Source of the DNA: Methanomicrobiales archaeon HGW-Methanomicrobiales-3
GTDB lineage: Archaea > Halobacteriota > Methanomicrobia > Methanomicrobiales > Methanospirillaceae
Assembly (NCBI GenBank): GCA_002839605.1
Contig: PGYK01000006.1
Location: 96,019 to 160,018 of the forward strand
DNA length: 64,000 nt
Reading direction: 5' to 3'
The notes under the pieces were generated by a model. It saw nothing but the letters and a program-made list of their open reading frames with translations. It was not told the DNA's origin and made no database searches. The translations under genes and the position numbers were made by a program. Of this stretch, positions 16,442-24,499 are shown piece after piece (within the stretch, counting starts at the first letter, position 1; the number at the start of each line of letters is the position of its first letter).

Positions 16442-17167
16442 TTATTTCGCCCCGGGCTTGGAGCCGGGCGCCGCGGTCACAATTTTCAAAGATTCGATAA
16501 GTTCAGGGAGTAACTCGGCCGGAATGCCCATGACCATCTCGCCATCGGCGATACCGGAGAACTTCCTGGAACCATCGCACCCGAGCGAGAAGTTGATGTG
16601 GCCGTTTAAGTATGTCTGGGCACAGGCATCGGCACAGACCGACTGGATACCGGCAAATTCTGCACTGATCCGGCCACCGGTTAAAAACAGGGTGCTCTGC
16701 GCGATCTTGAGCATTGCCCACGGGTTGGCAACGATGATGACAACCTGCGGGTCGAACGGGGTCTTTTCGAGAGGGGCATACAGGGTTGCATGAATGAAAC
16801 CCGAATTCAGGTGGGGGACCCGGTCGATGGTCCGCTTGCAGGACGCAGAACTGTCGAACTTGCCCAGTTTGAAATAGAATTCGCCGGTCTTTAAGGTCTC
16901 GGTAAGTTCACGAAGGCCAAGCGACCATGCGCCACCGTTGCATTCGTGGTTCTCGGAGGTTGCAAAAAAGGCCTTTCCCTCCTTTCTTGCGGTATCAACC
17001 ATGGTGCAGTGCCGGACGGTCTTGTCGAATTTCTGCATTCCTTCGGGGATATCTTCTTTCTTTGTCACAAACCGGAACGCAACCGGAGAACCGGACAGTT
17101 TAAGAACAGTCTTTAAGGTCTCTGCTGCCGCTGCATAGTCAATCGGGATCTTCACATCTGCTGCCAT
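16442..17167 (-). CDS. DUF169 family protein
   Basis: The 241-residue product fits DUF169: SGSPVAFRFVTKKEDIP, a CTMVDTARKEGKAFF segment, CNGGAWSLGL, then IIVANPWAMLKIAQS and FAGIQSVCADACAQTYLNG, ending GCDGSRKFSGI with MVMGIPAELLP. Several cysteines (CNGG, CADAC, GCDG) are conserved in the family and suggest binding of a metal or cofactor. The family is widespread in methanogens and has no fixed function. It is monocistronic and convergent with the upstream methyltransferase. Confidence 0.88.
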   Translation of the reverse strand: MAADVKIPIDYAAAAETLKTVLKLSGSPVAFRFVTKKEDIPEGMQKFDKTVRHCTMVDTARKEGKAFFATSENHECNGGAWSLGLRELTETLKTGEFYFKLGKFDSSASCKRTIDRVPHLNSGFIHATLYAPLEKTPFDPQVVIIVANPWAMLKIAQSTLFLTGGRISAEFAGIQSVCADACAQTYLNGHINFSLGCDGSRKFSGIADGEMVMGIPAELLPELIESLKIVTAAPGSKPGAK

Positions 17168-17405
17168 AATCTGACCTCTGGGAGTCCGGCATACGGGGAC
17201 TTCTCAGATACACCATAGGACGGGCACGAAATAAAACCTCGTATGATACCGGGTGGAAAAAAAGAGATCAGTCACCGGTTGATCGATTTCCCTGCGGGAG
17301 GGGTAAATACTTTTTTCTTCTGGCAGCAGTAATCTACATCCCGTCTTTCTGGTGAGCGGGCATCTATCCTGCCTCACAGAAAATGAACAGATATACTGGT
17401 GAACT

Positions 17406-18125
17406 ATGGAATTTGGCGCACTTCTTGACGATGCCTTCTCCTATACAAAAGAGGGCATTCTCTGTAACATCAGCCGCTGGGCAGCACTCATCCTTGCCGT
17501 CATCTGTCTTGGCATCCCCATGAACGGGTATGCGATGCGGATCTACCGGGGCACGGACACGGCACCGGACGTTGACCGCTGGGGCACGCTCTTTATTGAC
17601 GGGATCAAACTGGTCATTGTCGGCCTTGTCTATTCAATCCCTATCCTGGTTGTCTGGGCATTCATCTACGGGAGTATGATCCTTACCCTTGGCCAGGGGA
17701 ACCTGGAAGCCGCGGGAAATTTTGAACCAAACCTCGCCCTCCTGCTGCTGATGTATGCAGTTGAGATTGCCGTTGGGATCATTATGCCCATCGCATCCAT
17801 CCGCTTTGCCCGGACGGGAAGCTTTGGCGAGGCGTTCAATTTTGGTGCCATCTTCGGGACAATAGGGAAGATCGGCTGGATCAATTACCTGCTCGCGCTC
17901 ATCATTCTCACGCTCGTGATCGGCATCCCGATCTTTATCCTGATGTTCGGGATTATCATCGTCGGGGGAGGGGGCATTTATCTTGTGGTGGGCGGGGGGG
18001 TTGAATTGTTGTTTGCCATCGCCGGTCTCCTCATCCTGGCAATGCTCATTCTCTCGCCGATCATCGGGGTCTTCCAGGCACGCTACATGACCCGGGTATA
18101 CGAGAGCCAGGAGCAGGCTGAATAA
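17406..18125 (+). CDS. DUF4013 family membrane protein
   Basis: The product is 239 residues with about six membrane segments. It begins with the DUF4013 pattern (LLDDAFSYTKEGILCNISRW), followed by long hydrophobic stretches and a glycine-rich helix near residue 190 (IIIVGGGGIYLVVGGG). The C-terminal ARYMTRVYE is also family-typical. Members are integral membrane proteins of unknown role, frequent in methanogens. The gene stands alone. Confidence 0.8.
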   Translation: MEFGALLDDAFSYTKEGILCNISRWAALILAVICLGIPMNGYAMRIYRGTDTAPDVDRWGTLFIDGIKLVIVGLVYSIPILVVWAFIYGSMILTLGQGNLEAAGNFEPNLALLLLMYAVEIAVGIIMPIASIRFARTGSFGEAFNFGAIFGTIGKIGWINYLLALIILTLVIGIPIFILMFGIIIVGGGGIYLVVGGGVELLFAIAGLLILAMLILSPIIGVFQARYMTRVYESQEQAE

Positions 18126-18137
18126 CCAGATTCTTCC

Positions 18138-18145
18138 TTTTTTTT
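18138..18145 (+). terminator. Poly-T terminator after DUF4013 gene
   Basis: Eight T follow 12 bp after the stop codon within a broader pyrimidine-rich stretch. This suits archaeal termination before the regulated ABC operon. Confidence 0.6.
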
Positions 18146-18216
18146 CCACGTTCTTTTTCGTCTTTCAAAGAAATGCCCTCTTTTGGGAGATCCTGGTCAC
18201 CCGACCTTTTTGATGA

Positions 18217-18265
18217 ATGCTAAAAAATTTCGAATTCCATTTTAAAGAATTCAAAATTTTAGCAT
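18217..18265. promoter_or_regulatory. Long inverted repeat, candidate operator of the importer operon
   Basis: The arms are ATGCTAAAAAATTTCGAATTC (18217-18237) and its near-complement GAATTCAAAATTTTAGCAT (18247-18265), with a 9-bp centre. The site lies 60 bp upstream of the substrate-binding protein start, next to AT-rich promoter-like sequence (ATATTTTAATAG at ~18286). Long AT-rich dyads of this kind are typical targets of metal- or oxyanion-responsive repressors. The regulator is unknown. Confidence 0.6.
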
Positions 18266-18325
18266 CCGGAAAGATCATATGAACATATTTTAATAGCATT
18301 TGATCTTAACAAATTTTAGATTCGT

Positions 18326-19495
18326 ATGAAAAAACAATGGATTCATTTCATAGGAGTAGCAATCATTCTCCTTGTTCTTGCCGCGTGCACGGGATGTACC
18401 AGCACCGCTGCATCCCCGCAGGACGCACCAGCCACTGTAGCGGGATCTTCATCAACCAAGACGATCACGGATGGTTTCGGAAGAACCGTGACTGTTCCGG
18501 CAGACCCTGCCCGCATTGTCTGTTCCGGGTCCGGCTGCCTGCGGTATGTGGTATACCTTGGGGCGCAGGACAGGGTAGTGGGCGTGGACAGTCAGGAAAA
18601 GAAAGTACAGCCACGAGAGGGGCGGGCGTACGCCGTCACGAACCCGCAATTTTCCGATCTTCCCCTGATCGGAGAGATGCGGGGTAAGGACGATCCAGAA
18701 AAAATCATCGGCATTGGTCCCCAGATCATCTTTAAAACAGGCTCATCGGGAACCACCTATGGAACCAGTGGGCCGGAAGCCGATACCCTCCAGGCCAAGA
18801 CCGGCATACCCGTAATTGCCTTCCCGTATGGCTCTCTCCGGACGCCCGCAGAACGAGCTGAATTCACTGCTGCCTTACGACTTATGGGCAAGACGCTTGG
18901 AAAGGATGCCCGCGCCGGGGAACTGATTGCGTATGTTGACGAAGTTACCGCAGATCTTGAACGCAGGACAATGGATATTCCGGCCGATCAGCAGAAGACC
19001 GTGTACATCGGGGGAGTCAGTTCGGCAGGGGCCCACGGGATCATCTCGACCGAACCCGCGTATCCGCCCTTCCTCTGGGTGCATGCAAAGAACATCGCAG
19101 CCGGATCCGACACCCAGCATGCCGATATCTCTAAAGAGATCATTGTGGAGGGCGATCCCGAATTCCTGTTCATCGATGTGGGTACCATCCAGATGGACAA
19201 TGACGGGGCAATCGGCGAACTGAAATCCAACCCCGCCTACGCGGGCCTGGCCGCAGTGAAGAACGGGAAGGTGTATGGCGTTCTGCCCTACAATTTCTAC
19301 AGCGTCAACTACGAGACCGTTCTTGCCGACGCCTATTTTATCGGAAAGATCCTGTATCCCGACCGGTTTTTCGATATCGATCCCCAGATGAAAGCCGATG
19401 AGATCTCCATAAAATTCGTCGGGAAACCTGCTTTTGGCGAGATCAACAAAAATTACAGGAATCTTGGATTTACTCAGATAGCGACAACAGATTGA
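18326..19495 (+). CDS. FecB/BtuF-type ABC importer substrate-binding lipoprotein
   Basis: The 389-residue product has a signal peptide with a lipobox (LVLAACTGC, cysteine near residue 20), then a periplasmic-binding fold: GFGRTVTVPADPARIVCSG, DPEKIIGIGPQIIFKTG, and NGKVYGVLPYNFY near 310. This is the class III binding-protein family that serves iron-siderophore, haem, cobalamin and, in the MolA group, molybdate/tungstate importers. It is first in an operon with permease, ATPase and FmdE. The substrate is unproven; the FmdE neighbour makes Mo/W a reasonable candidate. Confidence 0.88.
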   Translation: MKKQWIHFIGVAIILLVLAACTGCTSTAASPQDAPATVAGSSSTKTITDGFGRTVTVPADPARIVCSGSGCLRYVVYLGAQDRVVGVDSQEKKVQPREGRAYAVTNPQFSDLPLIGEMRGKDDPEKIIGIGPQIIFKTGSSGTTYGTSGPEADTLQAKTGIPVIAFPYGSLRTPAERAEFTAALRLMGKTLGKDARAGELIAYVDEVTADLERRTMDIPADQQKTVYIGGVSSAGAHGIISTEPAYPPFLWVHAKNIAAGSDTQHADISKEIIVEGDPEFLFIDVGTIQMDNDGAIGELKSNPAYAGLAAVKNGKVYGVLPYNFYSVNYETVLADAYFIGKILYPDRFFDIDPQMKADEISIKFVGKPAFGEINKNYRNLGFTQIATTD

Positions 19496-19505
19496 GAACA
19501 CTGCC

Positions 19506-20576
19506 ATGCACTTAAACCAGGGAAAAGTCCCAAACGATTATCAGGAATACCTTAACCGGAAGGTTCGCTGGATCATCGCCGGGATCATTCTGACCTTCAT
19601 CCTCTTTATTGCCGCCATTTCCGTTGGTGCCGTTGCCATCCCGCCGCGTGAGGTCATAGAGAGCCTTGCAGGGATCTCAACATCCATGAAATGGGACATG
19701 ATCGTCTGGAACATCCGGCTGCCGCAGGCACTCGCTGCTGTGATCGCCGGTGTCGGCCTTGCCGTTGCCGGTGTCGCTATGCAGTCAATACTACGAAACC
19801 CGCTGGCATCACCGTTTACACTTGGGATCTCCAGTGCTGGTGCTTTTGGCGCTGCCGTTGCTATCATCTTTTTCGGTACCGGCACTATGCAGTCCACCGT
19901 GGCAAGCCCGGTAGCGGTCTCGAACCCCTACCTCACCACCCTTGTCGCGTTCATCTTCTGCATGCTGGCGACCGGAATCATTCTTCTGATCTCCCATGTC
20001 AAGGGAGCTTCACCGGAAGTGATGGTACTGACCGGGGTTGCTCTCTCCTCACTCTTCTCGGCAGGGGTCATGTTCCTCCAGTACTTCTCAAACGACGCGC
20101 AGCTCGCTGCAGTGGTCTTCTGGACGTTCGGGGACGTGGGGAGGGCAACCTGGGAGATGCTTCCGCTGATGGCACTCGTTGTGGGGGCCGGGACTTTGTA
20201 TTTTGTGGCAAACCGCTGGAACTACAATGCGATTGATGCCGGGGATGAGACGGCGCAGGGGCTCGGGGTGAATGTCATGCGGGTACGGCTGATCGGCATG
20301 ACCGTTGCCGCATGCATATCTGCCGTTGTTGTTGCACTGCTGGGCGTTATCGGGTTTGTCGGCCTTGTCTGCCCGCACATGGTCCGCCGTATTGTCGGGG
20401 ACGACCAGCGGTTCCTGATCCCGGGATCGGCAATAGCGGGGGCAGTCCTGCTTTTGGCATCCGATACCGTGGCCCGGGTGATCGTGGCACCGTACGTCCT
20501 CCCGGTCTCCGTGCTTACGGCATTCATGGGAGCGCCCGTTTTCATCTATCTTCTCTTCAGGGGGTATAAGCGATGA
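19506..20576 (+). CDS. FecCD-family ABC importer permease
   Basis: The 356-residue membrane protein has about nine to ten helices and FecCD hallmarks: RLPQALAAVIAGVGLAVAG, QSILRNPLASPFTLGISSAG, the coupling-helix region, GFVGLVCPHMVRRIVGDD, and a C-terminal FMGAPVFIYLLFR. It forms the transmembrane channel for the importer encoded by the flanking genes. Its stop overlaps the ATPase start (ATGA), and it begins 10 bp after the binding protein. Confidence 0.92.
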   Translation: MHLNQGKVPNDYQEYLNRKVRWIIAGIILTFILFIAAISVGAVAIPPREVIESLAGISTSMKWDMIVWNIRLPQALAAVIAGVGLAVAGVAMQSILRNPLASPFTLGISSAGAFGAAVAIIFFGTGTMQSTVASPVAVSNPYLTTLVAFIFCMLATGIILLISHVKGASPEVMVLTGVALSSLFSAGVMFLQYFSNDAQLAAVVFWTFGDVGRATWEMLPLMALVVGAGTLYFVANRWNYNAIDAGDETAQGLGVNVMRVRLIGMTVAACISAVVVALLGVIGFVGLVCPHMVRRIVGDDQRFLIPGSAIAGAVLLLASDTVARVIVAPYVLPVSVLTAFMGAPVFIYLLFRGYKR

Positions 20577-21349
20577 TGTTGACCGTAAACGAACTCAGAT
20601 TCATGTACCGGAACAAGGATGTCCTCAAACAGATCGGTTTCTCGATTGAGGAGGGAAAAGTTATCGCGGTACTCGGCCCCAACGGGGTCGGGAAGACCAC
20701 GCTTTTAAAATGCTTAAACCGGATCTTAAAGCCCCGAAAGGGAACCGTGATGCTGTACGGGGAGAACCTGCTCGACCTCAGCACCATGGACATTGCCCGG
20801 CGGGTCGGCTACGTGCCGCAGCGGGTCGAGACCGGGCGGCTTACCGCGTTTGATGCAGTCCTGCTCGGCCGCAGGCCGTATATCGGGTGGGACATCTCAA
20901 CCCGTGATATTACCATGGTCGACGCCATCTTCACACGGCTCGGCATGGAATCCCTGCGCCTCTCGTATATCGACGAGATGAGCGGCGGCGAACTCCAGAA
21001 GGTTGCCATTGCCCGGGCCATTGTACAGGAGCCGAAGATCCTGCTCCTCGATGAGCCGACCAGCAACCTTGATTTGAAGAATCAGGTGGAGATCTTAACC
21101 ACCATCCGTGACATTGTCCGCGATCACAAGATCGCGGCTATCATGACCATGCATGACCTGAATCAGGCCCTGCGGTTTGCGGATACGTTCATTTTCATAA
21201 AAAACGGAACCGTACATATTCACGGAAACCACGATATCGTCACCCCCGCGGTAATCGAGGATGTGTACGGCCTTCCCGTCATGATCGGAGAATTCGGCGG
21301 AATCCGGTGTGTCATCCCCGGCGCCGCTAACCTTGCAACAGGAGAGTAA
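20573..21349 (+). CDS. FecE/BtuD-type ABC importer ATPase
   Basis: The 258-residue ATPase has Walker A GPNGVGKTT (near 36-44), Q-loop YVPQRVETGR, signature SGGELQKVAIARAI, Walker B ILLLDEPTSNLD and the switch histidine in MTMHDLNQA. This completes a binding protein-permease-ATPase importer of the FecCD type. It overlaps the permease by four bases and the following FmdE frame begins at once, so all four are likely co-transcribed. Confidence 0.94.
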   Translation: MMLTVNELRFMYRNKDVLKQIGFSIEEGKVIAVLGPNGVGKTTLLKCLNRILKPRKGTVMLYGENLLDLSTMDIARRVGYVPQRVETGRLTAFDAVLLGRRPYIGWDISTRDITMVDAIFTRLGMESLRLSYIDEMSGGELQKVAIARAIVQEPKILLLDEPTSNLDLKNQVEILTTIRDIVRDHKIAAIMTMHDLNQALRFADTFIFIKNGTVHIHGNHDIVTPAVIEDVYGLPVMIGEFGGIRCVIPGAANLATGE

Positions 21350-21353
21350 AACC

Positions 21354-22004
21354 ATGCACGAGCACAATCACGACCAAAAACACCACCACCCTGCCCCCCT
21401 GATCGTAACGTTCGACGACTGCATCCGGTTCCACGGCCACTCCTGCCCGGGCCTTGCTTCAGGGTACCGGGCGGCTGTAGCCGCCATGGAGGCGCTGGGC
21501 GTGACCCGGCCGGAGGATGAGGATCTTGTCGCCATCTGCGAGACCGATGCCTGCGGCGTTGACGCAATCCAGGTCATTGCCGGGACAACGGCCGGCAAGG
21601 GCAACCTCATCGTCCACGATTACGGCAAGCACGCGTTCACGTTCTACAACAGGAAAGACGAAAAGGCGGTCCGGATCACCTTCAACCGTGGCGAAGATGA
21701 GAGCACGAACGAGATGAATACTATCAGGCCAAAGGTCTTCTCAGGAACCGCGACAAAGGAGGAAGAGGCCAGGTTCCACGAACTGATGCACAAGGCAACG
21801 GTCAGGATTCTGCACGCGCCAGCGGAGAAGATCATGAAGATCGAGGAGATTTGCATGGATGCCCCAAAGAAGGCCCGTATCTTCAAATCGGTCACCTGCG
21901 AGGAGTGCGGCGAGTCGGTTGCAGACTCAAAGACACGGGTTGTTGGCGGGAAGTGCCTCTGTATTCCCTGCGCTGAAGGCACACATCCTGCAAAGAGGAA
22001 ATGA
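21354..22004 (+). CDS. FmdE-family protein with His-rich N-terminus and zinc ribbon
   Basis: The 216-residue product opens with a histidine-rich tail (MHEHNHDQKHHHP). The FmdE domain follows: FDDCIRFHGHSCPGLASGYRA, CETDACGVDAIQV, GNLIVHDYGKHAFTFY. A treble-clef zinc ribbon (CEECGES...CLCIPC) ends it. FmdE proteins are linked to formylmethanofuran dehydrogenase, the Mo/W enzyme of methanogenesis, but their activity is unclear; the conserved Cys/His residues bind metal in structures. The start at 21354 is 5 bp after the ATPase stop. The location suggests handling the imported metal. Confidence 0.88.
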   Translation: MHEHNHDQKHHHPAPLIVTFDDCIRFHGHSCPGLASGYRAAVAAMEALGVTRPEDEDLVAICETDACGVDAIQVIAGTTAGKGNLIVHDYGKHAFTFYNRKDEKAVRITFNRGEDESTNEMNTIRPKVFSGTATKEEEARFHELMHKATVRILHAPAEKIMKIEEICMDAPKKARIFKSVTCEECGESVADSKTRVVGGKCLCIPCAEGTHPAKRK

Positions 22005-22129
22005 CAACCCTTTTTTAACATCCACCCGGTGCAGATGCCGGCACGCCGGAACCCTTGTCACGGGCACAAGCAAGAAATACCCCCTCCCGCCAACCACTCA
22101 CCTAACCACGGTGATGGAGCGTTCCCGAG

Positions 22130-23089
22130 ATGACCCTTGCAATAGAGACCACCGCATTGACCCGGTATTATGATGACCTGTGTGCTGTTGACCACCTTTC
22201 GCTTTCGGTGAATAACGAGATCTTTGCCCTCCTTGGCCCGAACGGCTCCGGCAAGACCACCACCGTCCTGATGCTCACCACGCTCCTCCACCCCACAACC
22301 GGCACGGCAACGGTCTGCGGCCATAATATCACAACAGAAGCCGGGCAGGTCCGGAACTGCATCAGTTATGTACCGCAGGATATGGCCGTGGACATCCGGC
22401 TTACCGGCCGGGAGAACGTCCACCTCTTTGCGAAACTGTACGGGGTAAAAAACCCCAAAGACCGGACAGACGAGGTGCTTGCGGTCATGGAACTCACCGA
22501 CCGTGCCGATGACCTGATCAAAACGTACTCCGGGGGTATGCGCCGGAGGCTCGAACTGGCGCAGGCGCTCGTCCACGAACCAGAGGTCCTCTTCCTTGAC
22601 GAACCCACCCTCGGGCTCGATGTGGCAGCCAGGAAAAAGATCTGGGAGCATATCCGGGGATTGAGACAGAAGGGCATGACCATCTTTGTCACCACCCACT
22701 ACATGGACGAGGCGGACCAGTTCTGCGACCGGGTCGGGATCATCAGCAACGGGAAGATCGCAGCCCTGGGATCGCCAGAGGAACTCAAAGCCCGGCTGAT
22801 GAAAGACGTGATAACCGTCCGGATCGAAGGCCAGTACCCGGACCATCCGGTTGACGCGGTGAGCTATGTCGGGCAGTCGGGAGACGAGGTCACCTTCACA
22901 GCAGAGAATGGAAGCGAGGCCCTCCCGCATCTCGCAAAGACGCTGGAATCGCGCGGTGTCCGGGTCCATGCCATCGATCTCCACGAACCTACCCTTGACG
23001 ACGTCTTCCTTCAGGCTGTCGGACCCCAGGAGGAACCGCACGGGTTTTCCGATGCTAAATTCCGGATCATGCTGCGGAGGCGGAAATGA
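22130..23089 (+). CDS. ABC exporter ATPase (DrrA/CcmA type)
   Basis: The 319-residue ATPase shows Walker A GPNGSGKTTTVLML (~38), YVPQDMAVDIRLTG, signature SGGMRRRLELAQAL, Walker B VLFLDEPTLGLD and the switch histidine in TTHYMDEA. The C-terminal 80 residues form the DUF4162-like domain common in drug or lipid exporters (EPTLDDVFLQAVG). It is coupled to the permease that follows by ATGA overlap. The substrate is unknown; DrrAB-like antibiotics, lipids or Nod factors are examples from related systems. Confidence 0.9.
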   Translation: MTLAIETTALTRYYDDLCAVDHLSLSVNNEIFALLGPNGSGKTTTVLMLTTLLHPTTGTATVCGHNITTEAGQVRNCISYVPQDMAVDIRLTGRENVHLFAKLYGVKNPKDRTDEVLAVMELTDRADDLIKTYSGGMRRRLELAQALVHEPEVLFLDEPTLGLDVAARKKIWEHIRGLRQKGMTIFVTTHYMDEADQFCDRVGIISNGKIAALGSPEELKARLMKDVITVRIEGQYPDHPVDAVSYVGQSGDEVTFTAENGSEALPHLAKTLESRGVRVHAIDLHEPTLDDVFLQAVGPQEEPHGFSDAKFRIMLRRRK

Positions 23090-23811
23090 GCGGTATTGTC
23101 ACCTACATTGAGCGGGACTTTTTGAAGTGGAGCCGGGGCAGGGTTGCGGTGATCTCGGCCCTCATCATGCCGGCAGCCTGGCTCATCTTTGTCGGGCTTG
23201 CCCTGCCGGTCCGGTTCACGGGAAATTATCTGGACTTCATCACGCCCGGCATCCTCGTGATGACGATGCTCACGGCCGGGCTCTCGGGCGGAACGCTCCT
23301 TATGTTCGACAAGATCCTCGGGTTCCTCAACAAGTTCCTCGCACTTCCCACCCCGCGGGAGGATATCCTGATTGGCAAGATCCTCTTCATCACCGGCCGC
23401 GGGCTGATCCAGACCAGCATCATTCTCGTCATCGCGGTCCTGATCGGGGCAACGCTCCTCTCCCCCCTCCAGTACGGGCTGATCTACATTGTCCTCTTCC
23501 TGTTCGGGGTGCTCATTGCCGCGTTCTCGACCACCATCGCTCTCTACCTTGACGACCACGACTCCTATTCAGCGTTCAACACCATGATCTCGATGCCGCT
23601 CTTCTTCACGTCAAGCGCGCTGATGCCCTACGATGTTATGCCACCCTGGCTTGCCACGATTGCCCGGCTCAATCCGCTAAGCTACGCTATCGACGCTGTG
23701 CGCGATGTCGGGAGCGGGGGCCTTCCGCTTGGATCTGTCAGCCTGCTTACCATCATGGCCCTTCTGGTCCTCGTATGCAGCATCACCGTTTTCCGTAAAG
23801 TGACGATCTGA
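23086..23811 (+). CDS. ABC-2 type exporter permease
   Basis: The 241-residue ABC-2 permease has six membrane segments and the family pattern: ERDFLKWSRGRVAVIS, DFITPGILVMTML, FLNKFLALPTPREDIL, and the C-terminal LPLFFTSSALMPYDVMP with LNPLSYAIDAVRD. It overlaps the ATPase gene by four bases and would pair with it as a two-component exporter. Confidence 0.9.
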   Translation: MSGIVTYIERDFLKWSRGRVAVISALIMPAAWLIFVGLALPVRFTGNYLDFITPGILVMTMLTAGLSGGTLLMFDKILGFLNKFLALPTPREDILIGKILFITGRGLIQTSIILVIAVLIGATLLSPLQYGLIYIVLFLFGVLIAAFSTTIALYLDDHDSYSAFNTMISMPLFFTSSALMPYDVMPPWLATIARLNPLSYAIDAVRDVGSGGLPLGSVSLLTIMALLVLVCSITVFRKVTI

Positions 23812-23930
23812 CAGCAGGGAAAAAGCCTGCAGGAGTGATTGGGAAAAATCATACCGCGTGGTACCGAACGGGAACTTTTTCAAAACCTTAAAAAACCTGC
23901 AATGAAGATATTCTCAACACTGGTGAATTA

Positions 23931-24353
23931 ATGCCCATGGACGACGACCTTTCCCGTATTGGGATCTCACTCCCGAAAAACCTGCTCGACCGCTTCGATG
24001 AAATCCTCAATCACCGCGGTTATTCCTCGCGATCGGAAGGCATCCGCGATGCTATCCGCACCTACATCACGTATTATAAGTGGATGTCGGATGTCAAGGG
24101 TGAACGTGAGGGTGTCATCACGATGGTCTACGACCACGAGCAGCGCAATCTTCTCTCATCGATCACGGAGATCGAGCATGAATACCACGATATTATCAAG
24201 GCATCGCTCCACTCCCATGTCACGCACGACCGGTGCCTTGAAGTGATCCTTGTCCACGGTGAAGGCACACAGCTCAAGGAACTCGCTGAAAAACTCATGT
24301 CGCACAAAGGTGTTGAATCCGTCAAGCTGACAACCATCTCGATCGAGGATTAA
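23931..24353 (+). CDS. nikR: Nickel-responsive regulator NikR
   Basis: The 140-residue product has a ribbon-helix-helix DNA-binding N-terminus (SRIGISLPKNLLDRFDEIL, then YSSRSEGIRDAIRTYI) and an ACT-like nickel domain. The metal residues are present: a histidine in the EHEYHD region, HSHV (SLHSHVTHDRCLEVILVHG) and the cysteine. NikR represses nickel uptake genes when nickel is abundant. None is in the window. GGTGA lies just upstream of the ATG; a second in-frame ATG at 23937 is possible. Confidence 0.93.
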   Translation: MPMDDDLSRIGISLPKNLLDRFDEILNHRGYSSRSEGIRDAIRTYITYYKWMSDVKGEREGVITMVYDHEQRNLLSSITEIEHEYHDIIKASLHSHVTHDRCLEVILVHGEGTQLKELAEKLMSHKGVESVKLTTISIED

Positions 24354-24499
24354 AACAAAAGTGATCGTGCTTTCCACCCTGTCAAGACAGAGAGATCCGA
24401 CAGAGCGCAACAGGGGGAGGGGTGTGTTTCCCCGGGCATCATATCCTCCCAACCCTTAATTAAGAAGAGCATAATACCTCATCCACAGGAGGCTTACCT

